From positions 205,147-255,379 of the forward strand of contig JBBHKE010003429.1 of NCBI GenBank assembly GCA_037447655.1: a stretch of 50,233 nucleotides of DNA, written 5' to 3'. Positions 1-9,020 of this stretch are shown here, in pieces. The notes below the pieces were generated by a model. The model worked only from the letters and a program-made list of their open reading frames with translations. It ran no database searches and had not been told where the DNA came from. Within the stretch, counting starts at the first letter, position 1. Each line of letters begins with the position of its first letter. This stretch comes from Zygnema cylindricum. Taxonomy: Eukaryota; Streptophyta; Zygnematophyceae; Zygnematales; Zygnemataceae. Both the position numbers and the translations under genes were made by a program.

Positions 1-569
1 GGGAGGGTGACGGGATAATTTCGGCGGATTCCCAGCCACCCTGGCGGAAGGCACATGGCCCTTGCGACGTGTACGCACATACGCGCGCGCTCATCCTGGA
101 TTCTTTTTATCTTTTCCACGCGGTCTATTTTTACACGCTCTGTATTCGAGAACTGTCCTCACTCTGCACGATCTTAGAAAACTGTAGGGTTGGTGACGTG
201 GTGTCACGGATAAAAAGTGCAATTGAATCCGACGGTCTTAGTTTACGCCTACAACCTTGGACAATTTTCTGTAATGTTGTTTTCGTTGAAAAAAAGAGAA
301 TCTGTACGAACTTGTAATAAACGGTACGGCCTTCGGTAAAAAACCCTACTTTTTCGCTAATGGAAGTCCACCCTGAGTCGATGTTCCATCACGAAGAGTC
401 TGTAAGCCACGTGTTATATATTGACTGGCGCCACGCAAGCTACGGTCCGATATTGAATATCTTTCAGATTTTTTGCACCGACAAACTTAAGTTCAAATCT
501 TGACTTGCGTACCATGTACCTGCGTACAAAGTAATAATACGACAAAGATTTTATACTTTTTGCAGACGC
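1..569. repeat. R1 repeat, diverged copy
   Basis: No gene is seen. Two parts resemble the R1 repeat that is best preserved at 5938-6652. Positions about 220-380 match its right end (a CCGACGGTC-like stretch, a CTGTAATGTTGTTTTC-like stretch, then ATGGAAG.CCACCCT). Positions about 385-530 match its left interior (GAGTCTGTAA, then TTGCGTACCATGTAC). The order suggests rearranged or adjoining copies. The short open frame at 69-317 has no recognisable domain and I do not call it. Confidence 0.4.
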
Positions 570-659
570 TACACCTTGAATCGTTATTAGCGTATAGAAA
601 TTATTAGTGTAAAGAAAAAAATAGCGTCATTCATTCTAACTTAGTTCCAGGAGACGTAG

Positions 660-1142
660 TCTGTACGCCAGCTCATTTTTTAGGGTTTCACTTTTCGAAC
701 ATAACGAAAGTCCTTTGAGAAAAATAGTGTGACGAACAAAAGTTAACGAAAATAGCGTGACGAGGGAATATTACGAAATTTCGTTTTTATTTTCGGTTGT
801 ATTTTGGAAACCGCGTGTCATGTGCAAATCTTAAGATTTTTCGTTGGTTTTCCATCATGACACGTAGCTTAATCATCCAGCGTGTCACGATTTTTTTTTT
901 CTGTATCTGCCAACCCACCTCCTCGAGGTGGGTTGACAGTTACAGAAAAAAAAATGAAGCGAACTCCTCGCAGATGAACATCCGACGGCCAGTATTACCT
1001 CCAAGACCTCCGGAGAGTATCGGCAAGATTCTCTGTAATATAGTTTTTCGTATAAAACAAAATAGGCAGTACGATTTGGTACGGAGGGTCGCGGTTTTTT
1101 TGTAAACTACGCCACTTTTCGCCTGATGGAACTTCACCCTTA
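660..1142. repeat. R1 repeat, copy 1
   Basis: This stretch is nearly identical to 3462-3830 over 774-1142 and is more distantly similar to 6230-6652. It contains an oligo-T run, a central palindrome (901-945), then a conserved segment ending GATGGAACTTCACCCT. That end is the inverse of the left end of the 5938 copy (GGGTGAATTTCCAT), so R1 behaves like a terminal-inverted-repeat DNA element. A minus-strand frame over 940-1155 is also open in the two other main copies; whether it codes is uncertain. Confidence 0.55.
901..945. repeat. R1 central palindrome (hairpin)
   Basis: Two 21-base arms (901-921 and 925-945) match at 19 of 21 positions around a 3-base spacer, with core AACCCACCTC/GAGGTGGGTT. 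The equivalent hairpin at 6421-6460 keeps its pairing but has different arm bases. Confidence 0.7.
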
Positions 1143-1322
1143 GTGTTATTAACATTAATGGTGATTCACGGTGTAGCAGCGTACAAGTTAGCGAAAAAGA
1201 AGATATGTTACTAAAAAATTTCAGTAGCTTTCTCGAATTTAATCAATTACACACTTGTCATGTATTTATAGTGAAATGTTGATTGAATAATTTTGATTGC
1301 AACATCAATAGGCCAAGTTCAA

Positions 1323-1404
1323 TTCGCTTTGGCGGAGTGGTCATCTCGGTTTATTGCTAAGGTTTTACTCTTTGATTGCGCAGGATCGAATCCTGCAGTC
1401 AACG
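1323..1404 (+). pseudogene. tRNA-Ser(GCT) pseudogene
   Basis: This is a degenerate copy of the tRNA at 1864-1945. The D-arm (TGGCGGAGTGG), the anticodon loop with GCT and the T-arm (GCAGGATCGAATCCTGC) are recognisable. The acceptor stem no longer pairs: 5' TTCGCTT faces 3' AGTCAAC. Several anticodon-stem and variable-arm bases have also changed. It is unlikely to give a functional tRNA, although the A- and B-box promoter elements are partly kept. Confidence 0.75.
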
Positions 1405-1439
1405 TGTCTTTATTCCTAGAGTACTTTTACTTTATTACC

Positions 1440-1633
1440 GGAGTACTTTATTCCTGGAGTAACTTTATTCTTGTAGTAACATTAATCCTGGAGTAACTAT
1501 ATTCTTGGAGTAACATTAATCCTGGAGTAACATTAATCCTGGAGTAACTTTATTCTTGTAGTAACATTAATCCTGGAGTAACTATATTCTTGGAGTAACA
1601 TTAATCCTGGAGTAACATTAATCCTGGAGTAAC
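1440..1633. repeat. 17-bp minisatellite with 85-bp higher-order unit
   Basis: About eleven 17-bp units of the form GGAGTAACATTAATCCT are present. Starting at 1456, five variants (A-B-C-D-D) form an 85-bp block that repeats exactly at 1541-1625; a partial unit ends at 1633. The first unit (1440) is one base shorter. Similar unit-like sequence lies on the other side near 1820-1855. Confidence 0.9.
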
Positions 1634-1857
1634 TTATGATATAAATATAATCCACATAAAAACCTTTTTAGCATTTTTCATTCATAGTAAGCAAAAGAAT
1701 CAAATATATTTGTTACAAATTCTCAATATTATGTAAATAACTTATAAATGAAATTTGCATTGATGCACCATATTATGATAAAATAAAAAAATAGAACAAC
1801 AAGCTAATATTGTTAAATGTTAACATTACTCCTAGAATTTGTTACCCGAGGAATAAC

Positions 1858-1861
1858 AAAA
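1858..1861 (-). terminator. Pol III terminator of tRNA-Ser
   Basis: On the minus strand a TTTT run begins three bases after the discriminator base of the tRNA-Ser gene, which is the usual RNA polymerase III stop signal. Confidence 0.6.
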
Positions 1862-1863
1862 CT

Positions 1864-1945
1864 CGTCGCCTGCAGGATTCGAACCTGCGCGCCCAAAGGG
1901 CAATGCCTTAGCAGGGCACCGCGTTAACCACTCCGCCAAAGCGAC
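1864..1945 (-). tRNA. tRNA-Ser (anticodon GCT)
   Basis: An 82-nt type II tRNA that decodes AGC/AGU serine codons. The acceptor arms GTCGCTT and AGGCGAC pair with one G-T wobble and discriminator G. The D-arm carries GGCGGAGTGG. The anticodon GCT is at 1912-1910. A long variable arm (CCCTTTGGG) is typical of serine tRNAs, and the T-arm is GCAGGTTCGAATCCTGC. No intron is seen and the CCA end is not encoded, as expected for a nuclear gene. It is the intact member of an inverted pair with the pseudogene at 1323-1404. Confidence 0.93.
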
Positions 1946-2030
1946 TTATGTTTTCCACTCTACATATTTTAAAACTTTCATTGATTAAATTCGAGAAGGC
2001 TACTGATTTTTTACATCCATAAATCGACTA

Positions 2031-3461
2031 ATTTGAAGTTAACACGACGAATAAAGATATACCGGTAGCCGTCGTATTCTTTTCACCCACTCCAAATCCC
2101 AATTGGCGTCCCCTTCGACGTCCGCCACCTGTACCAGCGGCTTCCCCTCATCGGTTCGTCATAGAAAACCTTTATGCCTTACAATAACGCTGCTATTGAG
2201 GCTGTATCAATGCATTTGCTTATATCCTCAGAACTGGACCACTAGCGTTTTTTATGCTTACGTTTATTTTTTTTTGATTAAAGTACAATATTACTTGTAG
2301 TTTACCAGCTGTCACACTAAATCTCCAATCCTGCTACAGGACATGAGCATTATGAATTATCTCACCTCTACTTCTCCATCTTTAGACAAAGTAAACTGAC
2401 AATGGCCTCCTCCTCTCTCTTGCCTCTAGTAGTCCACTCTATCTGGTGTTATACCTATTGCATCTCTTCCTGCTATCCACACTAAAAGCCTGCATTCACC
2501 TTTTTTTACCTCTTAGAAATTATTACCGTACATGCAATTTTACAATACTGTACAATGTCGGCTTACTTCCTGATACTTAAAACACTTTCCATGCTTTCCA
2601 CACTTTCCGGGCTTGGACAAATGCTTACTTATTTCTAATATTGCAAATAAGAGGTCTATATGTTCGATCCTTACCACTTCCGATCTTTTTTTGAGTTAAT
2701 CTTTGACAGCCTCTCGTGGTCCTATTCTATTGGAACCGGCTCGTTATCTCAATTCACCAATCACATAGTCGTTTGACCGTCGAAACGGAATTAATTTCCG
2801 TATCGCTTCTTCGACGGTGATAATTGATAATGTTGAATCTGTGGCTTGAATGTTTTTTGACAAATTTGTTAGCTCTCGTCATTCAATGTCAGTCGGTTGT
2901 CGTAGTACGATGTTTAAGATTATCGCACGTATCGATAAACCGTTCCATCTCCTGCAATGTTTGGAATTGCAATTCATAAAACCAGCCGATTGGATTTGTT
3001 ACATGAGTAATGAATCGATGTTTTGAATTTCAGCATATGACTTACTATGCGCTGTTGGAAGAACGTCGATAGGTTGAAAATGCTGCTTCAAATTTTGCGG
3101 TGAACTTTCCTAAGTATTGTGGGAATTGTAACGCAATCCAGATAAATCGTCTGCGTAGAAAGCCACGTGCAGAGAACGTTTTTTTTTTGCTCAACTTGAA
3201 CTTCAATTTCATTTTTTTTTTCCGATTTGAATGTATCTGGTTTATCCGTGGTTACTTCTTTCTATTCGATGTTGATCTGCGCCTCCAACTTTCACATGCT
3301 GTACTGTGTATGCGGCAGGTGTCTGCACTTATTTGATTACATTTAGTCTTTTTAGTTCTTCATTTTGTCCTCCAATGAATATCAAAATTGGTGAGAAAGG
3401 AATACGAGCCGCGAAAAGAAGTAACTTGTGAACATAAATCAAAGATTTAAATGTCTCAAAC
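2031..3461. other. Gene-free stretch
   Basis: No gene, tRNA or clear repeat is seen in these ~1.4 kb. The only coding-like signal is a 47-codon open frame on minus (2889-3029) containing IGWFYELQFQTLQEMERF. I do not recognise it and it lacks a start codon. It could be a fragment of a decayed gene or element. Confidence 0.5.
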
Positions 3462-3830
3462 AAATTTCGTTTTTATTTTCGGTTGTATTTTGGAAACCGC
3501 GTGTCATGTGCAAATCTTAAGATTTTTCGTTGGTTTTCCATCATGACACGTAGCTTAATCATCCAGCGTGTCACGATTTTTTTTTTCTGTATCTGCCAAC
3601 CCACCTCCTCGAGGTGCGTTGACAATTACAGAAAAAAATGAAGCGAACTCCTCGCAGATGAACATCCGACGGCCAGTATAACTTCCAAGACCTTCGGAGA
3701 GTATCGGCAAGATTCTCTGTAATGTTTTTTTTCGTATAAATACAAAATAGGCGGTACGATTTGGTACGGAGGGTCGCGAATTTCTGTAAACTACGCCACT
3801 TTTCGCCTGATGGAACGTCACCCTGAGTCC
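3462..3830. repeat. R1 repeat, copy 2
   Basis: This is almost identical to 774-1142, with scattered substitutions and small indels. It keeps the palindrome (3587-3631) and the ATGGAACGTCACCCT right end. The left part of the element is absent. The minus-strand frame at 3555-3950 reads ...TLQRILPILS..., as in copies 1 and 3. Confidence 0.6.
3587..3631. repeat. R1 central palindrome, copy 2
   Basis: Same hairpin as 901-945, with two substitutions in the right arm (GAGGTGCGTTGACAATTACAG), so pairing is slightly weaker. Confidence 0.6.
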
Positions 3831-3917
3831 ATGGGAACAAAAGAGAAGTAACACGGCAAAAACTGAAAAACTACATGTTGGGGGAAAAAACAAAAACGAT
3901 AAGCAAGAAATGACAGC

Positions 3918-4120
3918 TACACCGTCGATCGTATTTAGCGTGTTGAACACTAATTCGGCGCCCCTAAATTTTGACCCTTGAACCTTAAATACAATAAATG
4001 ACGCTATTTAAGGACGTGGACCATAATTTGCCACGTCTCCTGGCACTGAATTAGAATTAATGACGCTAATTTTCTCTTTACTCTAATAATTTCTACACGC
4101 TAAATACGATCGACGGTGTA
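3918..4120. mobile_element. TA-flanked MITE with perfect 26-bp inverted ends
   Basis: The ends 3917-3942 and 4096-4121 are perfect reverse complements (CTACACCGTCGATCGTATTT...). The 203-bp interior aligns in reverse with the 202-bp copy at 38536-38737 (shared ATTTAAGGACGTGGACCATAAT and CCACGTCTCCTG). Both ends sit on TA dinucleotides, which suggests a TA target as in Tc1/mariner-derived MITEs. It has no coding capacity. Confidence 0.85.
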
Positions 4121-4121
4121 G

Positions 4122-4346
4122 TAGACGGAAAACACCCAAAAAAGCAACAAAAAACAAACGAAACACCAAAAGAAAGAGCTAACACCTAACAACAAAACCC
4201 CAACATAACTAAAAATCTACGCAAAGCAACCACGTAAGTCCCCGAACCCTGGAGGAGCACGAGGAGGGAGTTCCGGGACACGTCGACGATCCATAGCCGC
4301 AATAGACGATCCAAGTAGGATAGAAGCCTGCACTCGCTGAAGGGCC
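4122..4346. other. Short spacer
   Basis: No gene is seen. A minus-strand open frame (4186-4548) crosses into the adjoining hAT-like end and shows no domain. Confidence 0.4.
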
Positions 4347-5165
4347 AAGTGTTGTGTATCGGTAAAAACTCTATCGCGATAACACCGTTACCGATAGTTA
4401 TCAGTTTTCGAACAGTTAGAGTTACCGATATATTTGTACTTTCTGTACTTTTTGTCCGGAGTACTTTCTGTCCAGTAAACTGAACGACAAATTTACGGGA
4501 AATGTACGGTTTTTTACGGGAAATGTACGGACGTTGACCAAAAAACACGTTGCATTTTGTAGTACATTCTGGCCGGTTAACTGAATATAAATTTTACAGG
4601 AACGTACGGCGTTTTACCGGCAAACTGATGATCATCGAACGGGAAAAGGACGGCGAACACAAAGTACAACGGACACAAAACAACATTCTGCGCGCCGCCG
4701 GAATCGAACGGACGACTTTCAATGAGAAAATACAAGCGGACGGCCAGCGTGAGCGCCGGCATCCCAGAATGGCTCTTTTGGCGGCTTATGCCAAAAAAAT
4801 CGACGGATTGACACGTGGCAGGTTTCTAGTGGATCCAAAGGAAGAAAGGGACAAAGCCATGGCGTCGGATGTGAAAGGTACATCGTTTTAACTGGAACCG
4901 TCCGAATCCGGTACTGAATCCGTACATATCTTATGCCGGCTACTGTACTTTCGGCTTGTATGAATGATCTGATTGGTAGGCACCTTAGTAGATAGGGGTT
5001 GTGAGTAGGGCGCATCGAGGGAATAACACGTACAGTTGAGTGAATTGTCCGTACATTTATCTGTACGGTCCGTACTTATATCTCTGTACCGATATATCGA
5101 TTATCGGCTACCCGAAAAAAAGCCCATATCGGTTATCGGCAAATCCATACCGATACACAACACTA
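4347..5165. mobile_element. hAT-like non-autonomous element
   Basis: The ends AGTGTTGTGTATCGG (4348-4362) and CCGATACACAACACT (5150-5164) are perfect 15-bp inverted repeats. Subterminal regions are rich in TATCG/CGATA motifs, as in the related element at 12376-12825. No 8-bp TSD is visible here. The interior has two degenerate GGAAATGTACGG units near 4497-4530. Positions about 4968-5010 resemble part of the copia-1 LTR (7713-7755). A 113-codon open frame (4550-4891) has no recognisable transposase motif. Confidence 0.65.
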
Positions 5166-5194
5166 CTAAAAACGATTGAAGGTGTGCTTTACAG

Positions 5195-5412
5195 TACACC
5201 GTATATCGCTATTAGTGCTACTGTTAATGTTGAGTTTGCCACCTTTTTTTTGTTCACACTTGTCGGATTGTTGATCTGAGGGTTGCGATTGAAACGTTTG
5301 ATTCCCAGCTTCCAATTGGCGGTTTCAAATTGAAAATCGAACATGTGTGTACTGAGAAAAGATGTTTTAAGTGGAGAAAAAAATGTTAACCGTAATAGCA
5401 ATACACGGTGTA
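5195..5412. mobile_element. TACACCG-end MITE, 218 bp
   Basis: The left end TACACCGTATATCGCTATTAG and the inverse of the right end TACACCGTGTATTGCTATTA are imperfect inverted repeats of the same family as 3918-4120. The inverted match extends outward (ACAG...CTGT). No coding region is seen. Confidence 0.65.
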
Positions 5413-5937
5413 CTGTACAGTACAGTCAGCGCGAGATGAGTCGTACATGGAGGCACTGTTCATTGTTGTACATAAGTTCTCAACCTGTTCGTACAAAAAT
5501 GCTACGTTTTTTTCCGTGAAGGGCGCTGACGGTCTGGACACACGTGCAGATGAGGCTTGGCAGTTGACACATTGCAATACAAAACTGAACTATGGCGTTG
5601 ACCATGTGGCTTGAGGTTGGTTCCAATTTGCAACCAGGATAAGTAAAAGATATATAACGATTAGTTTGGATTCGATAACATCGTCCAACAACATCAATTT
5701 CGATCGCTTTCACTCTATTAAATTATGTTGAACATGTTTTTATCTTCTTCCTCATGTTTTTTCCTTTATTATTCACAGATCTCTGTGTAATACATCCTTG
5801 TTTTGATGTACCAGATGTTATGAATAAGCACACTATTTGAGCACACATGTTCATGTCACCATACTGGACCCCTATTCCTCTACGCTACTTTTATACCAAG
5901 ATCAATTAAATTTTCAGTACGCTTTTAACCTCAACTT
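5413..5937. other. Gene-free stretch
   Basis: No gene or clear repeat is seen. Two overlapping short open frames on opposite strands (5408-5614 and 5480-5713) carry no recognisable domain. Confidence 0.4.
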
Positions 5938-6652
5938 AGGGTGAATTTCCATTAGGACATTCTGTAATTGTACGGTCAACATTACAGAATGCTACAATTT
6001 GAACGAAGTTCCATTGCGCAGAGTCTGTAATCCACATGTTCATAATTTAGTGGTACCACGTGAGTTAAGATCGAATACTGAAAATCGTCAATGATTTTCA
6101 CACCGACCAAAAATCTTCATTTGCGTACCATGTACATCCGTACCAAGACATCGTTCAACACAACTTTTGTATTATTTGGAGACACCTTGTCAGATACCAC
6201 CTCATTTTTTTAAGGTTATTGTTTTTCAACGTGATGAATGAGCATTGTCGTAAATAGTTTGACGAATGGGCGCTAACAAAAATAGCGTGACACATTTCGT
6301 TTTTATTTTTTGTTGGATTTGTGAATGCGTATATCGTGTGCGAAATATTTTGATTTTTGTTGGTTGCCAGCCTTACACGTAAACTCTCATTATCCAACGT
6401 GTCGCGGCTGAATTTTTTTCGTAATTGGTGATGTACCTCGCGAGGTACATCACAAATTACAAAAACGTTCGAAGCGAATGCTTCGCGAAAAATATCCAAC
6501 GGTCATTGTTAACTCCCATACTTGTGGAGAATATTGGCAAGATTCTTTGTAATGTTGTTTTCCTGATAAAAACAAAATAAGAGGTGCGGTGTAGTACGGA
6601 GAGGTCCGAATTGTTGTAAACAACCTCACATTTCGAATAATGGAACTTCGCT
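5938..6652. mobile_element. R1 element, most complete copy
   Basis: The left end GGGTGAATTTCCAT is the inverse of the right ends of the other copies (ATGGAACTTCACCCT); here the right end has decayed to ATGGAACTTCGCTTT. At about 715 bp this is the longest R1 copy. It is clearly diverged from copies 1 and 2 but keeps the same order: GTACCATGTAC block, AATAGCGTGAC, oligo-T, palindrome, CCAACGGTC, right end. The minus-strand frame 6457-6660 contains ...TLQRILPI..., shared with copies 1 and 2. No transposase is present. Confidence 0.6.
6421..6460. repeat. R1 central palindrome, copy 3
   Basis: A 40-base palindrome without spacer. 19 of 20 pairs match, and the core GTGATGTACCTCGCGAGGTACATCAC is perfect. 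Arm bases differ at about eight positions from copy 1, yet pairing is kept. Confidence 0.8.
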
Positions 6653-6990
6653 TTTGCCACTTATGAAGTTAGGACAATTCTTGTCAACCAGCCCTATTAA
6701 ACTTCCATTAGTATAAATAATGTTATTGACATACTCAGAACACCCTTGCTTTGCATGCAAGGAAAATTGAGGCAAAAGTGTGGTATTATTGAAAAATAAC
6801 CAAATACATAAAATTTATTTTTAATACACAAACTATTCAATGCACATTTAAGTTAATTAAAACGAATTTTAGTATGATACTAAGAATGAACTACATATTT
6901 GTTATTTTTTCTCACACACACAAAGCATTTAGTAATAAACCACCTCTAGTGAGCATGGTACCCAAAAAACACCTATTTCATTCCTCAAGT
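6653..6990. other. AT-rich spacer
   Basis: No gene, repeat or RNA signal is seen. Confidence 0.5.
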
Positions 6991-8026
6991 TGAAATAAAT
7001 AGATTTCTAGAGTTTTTTCTAGGTTTAAATATGTTAGTATAAAATGAAATGAAAAGGACGGACAGCCTGCCTCCACCTCCTTTCTATAGCCCCCATACTT
7101 GTTGGAGTCACTGAAGGATAGAGAGGGTGGTTGATCCATGGCTGCCTTAGTTCAACAGACAGTTATTTTTAGTAGGTTACTAAAAATATACCTGATGGAC
7201 CCGGGATTTGATCCCAGTACATGCCGTTCGTCAAGTTGGCTGATAGCGGTCAACATTATCCTATTAGACTAGGACCAATGCTAAATGATATAGTATGTGA
7301 TAGATATATGTTTATTAAGGAGGGAACAAATTCATTTAACTGAAACTCTATACGGCATGCATAGATATAGTTTTATAAAGTACGAAGTACGATACTACTT
7401 TAAAACGGATACCGCGCATTTTGTTTCAACAACGAAACAAATATCGCGCAAGTATTTATAACGGCTGAGATTCAATTACGAGTCAAATCCAACGGCGCAC
7501 ATCATCGCCGAAGTCTCGGAAATGTCACTTTGGCATTTAGTGACGTGGCATAACTTGGCGCCACGTGGAGAGATAACATTCGGTCACGCGAATTCCGAAG
7601 AACGTATGGACGAGTGGAAAATGGACACGTGTCCGCTTAATGGCCTTCTCGTACAAAGGTCGTTCAAAAAGTACATTGCCAGTAGTACTTTTATGTACTG
7701 TACAGTATTCTGATTGGTTCGTACAGTTAGTAGATAGGGGTTGTGAGAGGGAGCTAGGACTTAGAAAAAATCTGGTAGATGGTCTTCTCTCTCTTTGAGA
7801 GGTTGTATTAAATTGGCATTTTTGCCAGCTTATAACTTATCGTCTGGTTGGGCATTTTCAGAGATTTTTTTTTCCACGGACTCAAAGGAGTCCAGGCTGC
7901 ATACGGGTGCAGTTAGATTGTCTACTTGTCTGCTTTGGTAGCATTTGTTTCCATTGAAAGTGGGTTAGTTAATAACTATCTAGAGGCTTCTGTACTTTGT
8001 AGTCCAATGGAAGACACAGAGTTTTA
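6991..8026 (+). repeat. copia-1 LTR (left)
   Basis: A 1036-bp direct repeat of 10772-11811. It starts TGAAATAAATAGATTTCTAGAG and ends ...ACACAGAGTTTTA, immediately followed by the primer-binding site. It holds a tRNA-like Pol III promoter on minus (7196-7277) and an ACACGTGTC motif (G-box/ABRE core) near 7625. No matching TSD is found between 6986-6990 and the sequence after the right LTR, so the two LTRs may come from different insertions. Confidence 0.85.
7196..7277 (-). other. tRNA-like Pol III promoter inside the LTR
   Basis: Read on minus, an A-box-like TAGTCTAATAGG is followed about 40 nt later by a B-box-like GGGATCAAATCCC. The flanks do not form an acceptor stem (GGTCCTA against CGGGTCC), so this is not a functional tRNA. 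It looks like a tRNA-derived SINE head or a captured tRNA relic. The same element is in the other LTR at 10981-11061. Confidence 0.55.
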
Positions 8027-8041
8027 GGTTATGGGCCCACC
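8027..8041 (+). other. copia-1 primer-binding site (half-tRNA iMet)
   Basis: GGTTATGGGCCCACC directly follows the LTR. It is complementary to bases about 26-40 of plant initiator tRNA-Met (GGTGGGCCCATAACC, the anticodon arm), not to the tRNA 3' end. The gag ATG (8031) lies inside it. The tRNA sequence is recalled knowledge. Confidence 0.8.
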
Positions 8042-9020
8042 CTCTAGGGTGCCTACCTTCATTGGATCTGGGTTCATCTATTGGGAAGCCATGATGATGG
8101 GAGATTTATGCAAAAAACGATACTCGGGTATCGTCAGTAGACAAGTGAAACGTCCACCTTCGGGAACTCCACCAGGATTTGGAGTAAGATTTCCTACAGC
8201 AACAACTGCCTCAGCAGAGGAGGCAGATGATGGGGACAGCAGTGTGTCCAAAAAGGGGAAAGGGAAGGAGACACCCCTCACTCCTATTGCCACAATACCG
8301 AGAGTGACGACTGTGAAGACCGCGGAGAACGACACTCAAATGTGGGAGGATGTAACCATGGCTGCCAAGAACTTCATTCTGAGGCACCTCACTCAAACTT
8401 TGGCCACCCCTCATCTTCACATTAACAAGGCCGAGGAGTTGTGGGTGAGTTTGGTGGAGATTTATAGAGCTGGAACTATTCAGGAGCTCCAGTTGGCTGA
8501 GCAAAAGCTAGTGAGTTACACTTACAAAGGAGGAAAGATGTTGGATTACTATAATGATATTTCTTGTTTGTATATGGAGATGGAAAGTGCCGGGTGGACA
8601 GGTACAATGAAAATGAAAGTTAACACCCTTATCATGAAGTTACCAGATGAGTTCGAGAACATAGTGTACCGAGTACAGGAAATGCCTGATAGTTCATAGA
8701 AATGGAACACAGTGGTCAAGATGATACTTGTGGAAGAAAACACAATGGAGATTAGGAGAGGAGGAAATAGCATTCAAGCTCTAGCAGGAGGAGGGGATCG
8801 ATGGGGGAAGGACCCGAAGAAACCTTACAAAGGGGAAAGAGATCATTTTGGGGAACCGAGGCCCCTAAAGGGTCTTTGTCATTTTTGCAAAATGCCGGGA
8901 CACTTCATTGCATATTGTGTCAAGCTGTCGGAGCTGAGGCTCCAAGAGAATTCTGGAGGGGGTTCTTCCGGAGGGAAGAAAAAGGCACTTGTGGTTACAA
9001 AAGTGACAGTAGAAACCTAG
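8031..9020 (+). pseudogene. copia-1 gag (with in-frame stops)
   Basis: Capsid/nucleocapsid part of a Ty1/copia polyprotein. The ATG is within the primer site and an in-frame TAG sits two codons upstream. The early motif RVPTFIGSGFIYWEAMM matches the usual copia gag start (in copia-3, RIPIFNGQKYAYWAAM). A conserved block AEELWVSLVEIYRAG lies at about residue 140. The CCHC zinc knuckle CHFCKMPGHFIAYC is at about residues 282-295. An in-frame TAG interrupts the frame at 8697, where the context suggests a former Trp codon, and another TAG ends it at 9018. Both are consistent with C-to-T/G-to-A change. Confidence 0.85.

Larger units (their letters stand above)
570..1175. mobile_element. TACACCG-end MITE carrying an R1 sequence
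   Basis: The left end TACACCTTGAATCGTTATTAG and the right end, which in reverse reads TACACCGTGAATCACCATT, are the termini of the MITE family also seen at 3918, 5195, 38536, 40237, 49006 and 49871. Positions 570-655 align with the 38536 copy. The middle (about 660-1142) aligns with R1 instead, so R1 and the MITE are nested or recombined. No coding region is seen. Confidence 0.5.
1213..2013. repeat. Inverted duplication around a tRNA-Ser pair
   Basis: Positions 1213-1250 (core TTCTCGAATTTAATCAAT) recur inverted at about 1977-2013. Inside them lie a decayed tRNA-Ser on plus and an intact tRNA-Ser on minus. Sequences resembling the minisatellite unit follow the 3' end of both tRNA copies. The arrangement is a large inverted repeat with a spacer of about 460 bases between the tRNA copies. 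The arms have since diverged and differ in length between the outer block and the tRNA. Confidence 0.65.

Noticed and set aside
1323-1404. Second functional tRNA-Ser
   Set aside because: The acceptor stem is broken and several stem positions have changed.
1440-1633. CRISPR-like array
   Set aside because: 17-bp units are directly adjacent without spacers and the context is nuclear plant DNA; it is a minisatellite.
4550-4891. 113-codon open frame in the hAT-like element as a transposase
   Set aside because: No hAT dimerisation or zinc-finger motif can be seen, and the element is too short.
7196-7277. Functional tRNA gene
   Set aside because: A and B boxes are present but there is no acceptor stem or normal anticodon arm.
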